Shown one piece after another: positions 63,214 to 64,000 of a stretch of DNA of 64,000 nucleotides; position 1 is the stretch's first letter; each line of letters starts with the position of its first letter. Position numbers and translations under genes: made by a program. The notes beneath the pieces were generated by a model. It searched no databases. It was not told the DNA's origin and was given only the letters and a program-made list of their open reading frames with translations. Source of the stretch: Sphingobacterium sp. JB170 (GTDB lineage Bacteria; Bacteroidota; Bacteroidia; Sphingobacteriales; Sphingobacteriaceae); the NCBI RefSeq assembly GCF_900163865.1, contig NZ_FUKU01000026.1:516384-580383 (forward strand). Reading direction: 5' to 3'.

Positions 63214-63305
63214 CTTCTATTATTATCGTTGTTAAAACATTCATAGGCTTCATGAACAGACACGAAGTTAATCGAATCTATGGAAAATCCAAACAAATAC
63301 CGCTC

Positions 63306-63845
63306 TTACTCAATTACCGATCGTGGAGAAACAGAAGTAAACGGAGCAATTGTAGATTCATCCAAAATCACTGAGCCCGCACCAATTTCAACACCCTTGC
63401 CGATAAGGACATTCGCTCCAACAACAACATTGGCGCCAATATTAACAAAGTCTTCAACAATCGTATTGCTGTGTACCACGACACCAGCATCTATTAACAC
63501 TTGCTTACCGATTTGAACGTCTGCAGAGATTACTGCATTTGCAAACACAATGGTGCCATCGTCAACTTCTGCATACTTAGAGATTACAGCGCATGGGTCA
63601 AGCAGCGTACAATAACTTAAGGAGGATCGTTCCTCATACATCCGTTGCCGAAGTTCTGCATTACGTATTGCTAAAAAATAAGAGTAATCCGACATTGGAA
63701 CATGATTCAGTTCTACTGGGTAATTAAATATCGATTCGAGTAACAAAGATTTATCTACACAGCCCTTCAGTTTAACGCCCAATCGTTCGGCAAGATCAAC
63801 CGCCATTTTCGCATGCGCCGTAGCGCCATAAACGTATACCTCCAT
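63306..63845 (-). CDS. NeuD/PglD-like left-handed beta-helix acyltransferase
   Basis: A 179-residue sugar O- or N-acyltransferase. I start it at the ATG at 63845, which gives MEVYVYGATAHAKMAVDLAE, the usual N-terminal Rossmann-like part of NeuD/PglD proteins; the frame is open to 63941. Hexapeptide repeats follow (VISKYAEVDDGTIVFANAVI, VNIGANVVVGANVLIGKGVE). The N-terminal His of the catalytic region appears in VVVHSNTIVED. It lies just after the 3' end of the rRNA operon. The substrate cannot be told; surface polysaccharide sugars are typical. A TACATTTG box ends 4 bases before the ATG. Confidence 0.87.
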   Translation of the reverse strand: MEVYVYGATAHAKMAVDLAERLGVKLKGCVDKSLLLESIFNYPVELNHVPMSDYSYFLAIRNAELRQRMYEERSSLSYCTLLDPCAVISKYAEVDDGTIVFANAVISADVQIGKQVLIDAGVVVHSNTIVEDFVNIGANVVVGANVLIGKGVEIGAGSVILDESTIAPFTSVSPRSVIE

Positions 63846-63849
63846 AGGA

Positions 63850-63857
63850 CAAATGTA
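63850..63857 (-). promoter_or_regulatory. Possible -7 box of the NeuD-like gene
   Basis: TACATTTG fits TAnnTTTG and ends 4 bases before the ATG at 63845, as at ispH and hemH. No -33 TTG at the usual distance. Confidence 0.35.
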
Positions 63858-63925
63858 AACAAAATGCAATTGTTTGCTGGTTGTTAAAAGGAGATTTGAA
63901 AATTCTACTAGAAAAAAGAGGGCAT

Positions 63926-63954
63926 AAAAAAGCCCCTCCAATTACTGAAGGGGC
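63926..63954 (-). terminator. Terminator of the rRNA operon
   Basis: On the minus strand GCCCCT pairs with AGGGGC and is followed by TTTTTT. It lies about 15 bp past the 5S rRNA end. Confidence 0.9.
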
Positions 63955-63968
63955 ATTCTATAAAATTA

Positions 63969-64000
63969 GGCACCGACCTACTCTCCCACCTGTTACGGCA
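63969..64000 (-). rRNA. rrf: 5S ribosomal RNA, 3' end only
   Basis: The minus strand reads GTGGGAGAGTAGGTCGGTGC plus C, the conserved 3' end of Bacteroidota 5S rRNA, followed by the operon terminator. The rest of the gene and presumably 23S and 16S rRNA lie to the right of the window. Only about 32 bases are visible. Confidence 0.88.

Noticed and set aside
1..64000. CRISPR arrays, tRNA genes, insertion sequences and phage genes
   Set aside because: I looked for regular repeats, T-loop-like segments, transposase and integrase motifs and found none.

Overview
The window comes from a member of the Bacteroidota, most likely the Sphingobacteriaceae (Pedobacter, Sphingobacterium or Parapedobacter type). 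The evidence is the SusC/SusD pairs, a hybrid two-component regulator, GntR regulators with a sugar-binding-like C-terminal part, TAnnTTTG-type promoter boxes, and housekeeping genes typical of the phylum. I cannot name the species.

Positions 1-46024 form one large polysaccharide utilisation locus (PUL), almost entirely on the minus strand. Its enzymes fit acetylated rhamnogalacturonan-I (RG-I): a PL11 rhamnogalacturonan lyase fused to a GH43-like propeller, two GH105 unsaturated rhamnogalacturonyl hydrolases, two GH28 enzymes, a GH106 alpha-L-rhamnosidase, two CE12-type acetylesterases, two GH2 enzymes, L-rhamnose mutarotase, a Tat-exported five-bladed-propeller enzyme and two large six-hairpin proteins of unknown specificity. 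Uptake is covered by three SusC-like receptors (one cut by the left edge) and two SusD-like lipoproteins. The apparent transcription units are: GH2 (40957-38078); GH28 to GH106 (37466-24396, terminator at 24344); SusC-SusD (24050-19358, terminator at 19286); SusC-SusD (17826-12740, weak terminator at 12605); propeller to GH105 (12498-3044, terminator at 2945); and the cut SusC (2850-1). Control genes are two paralogous GntR regulators and one plus-strand hybrid two-component regulator (42299-46024).

The most interesting new signal is a direct-repeat site. On the coding strand it reads CAGKAY/CAGGWY (or CAGGTT) with half-sites exactly 10 bp apart. It occurs before five PUL units (2919, 12569, 18118, 37748, 41008), always in the same orientation, and looks like the operator of a PUL regulon.

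Positions 46349-63845 are ordinary chromosome: a small exported NTF2-like protein, mfd, a trans-sulfuration PLP enzyme, galK/galT, a membrane metallophosphoesterase, hemH, ispH, ndk, ybeY, ruvX, a glutaminyl cyclase, dnaG and a NeuD-like acyltransferase. Beside ruvX lies an unusual protein that joins a signal peptide and a DUF1684-like domain to a complete peptide deformylase. The window ends in the 3' end of a minus-strand 5S rRNA gene, preceded (in coordinates) by the rRNA operon terminator.
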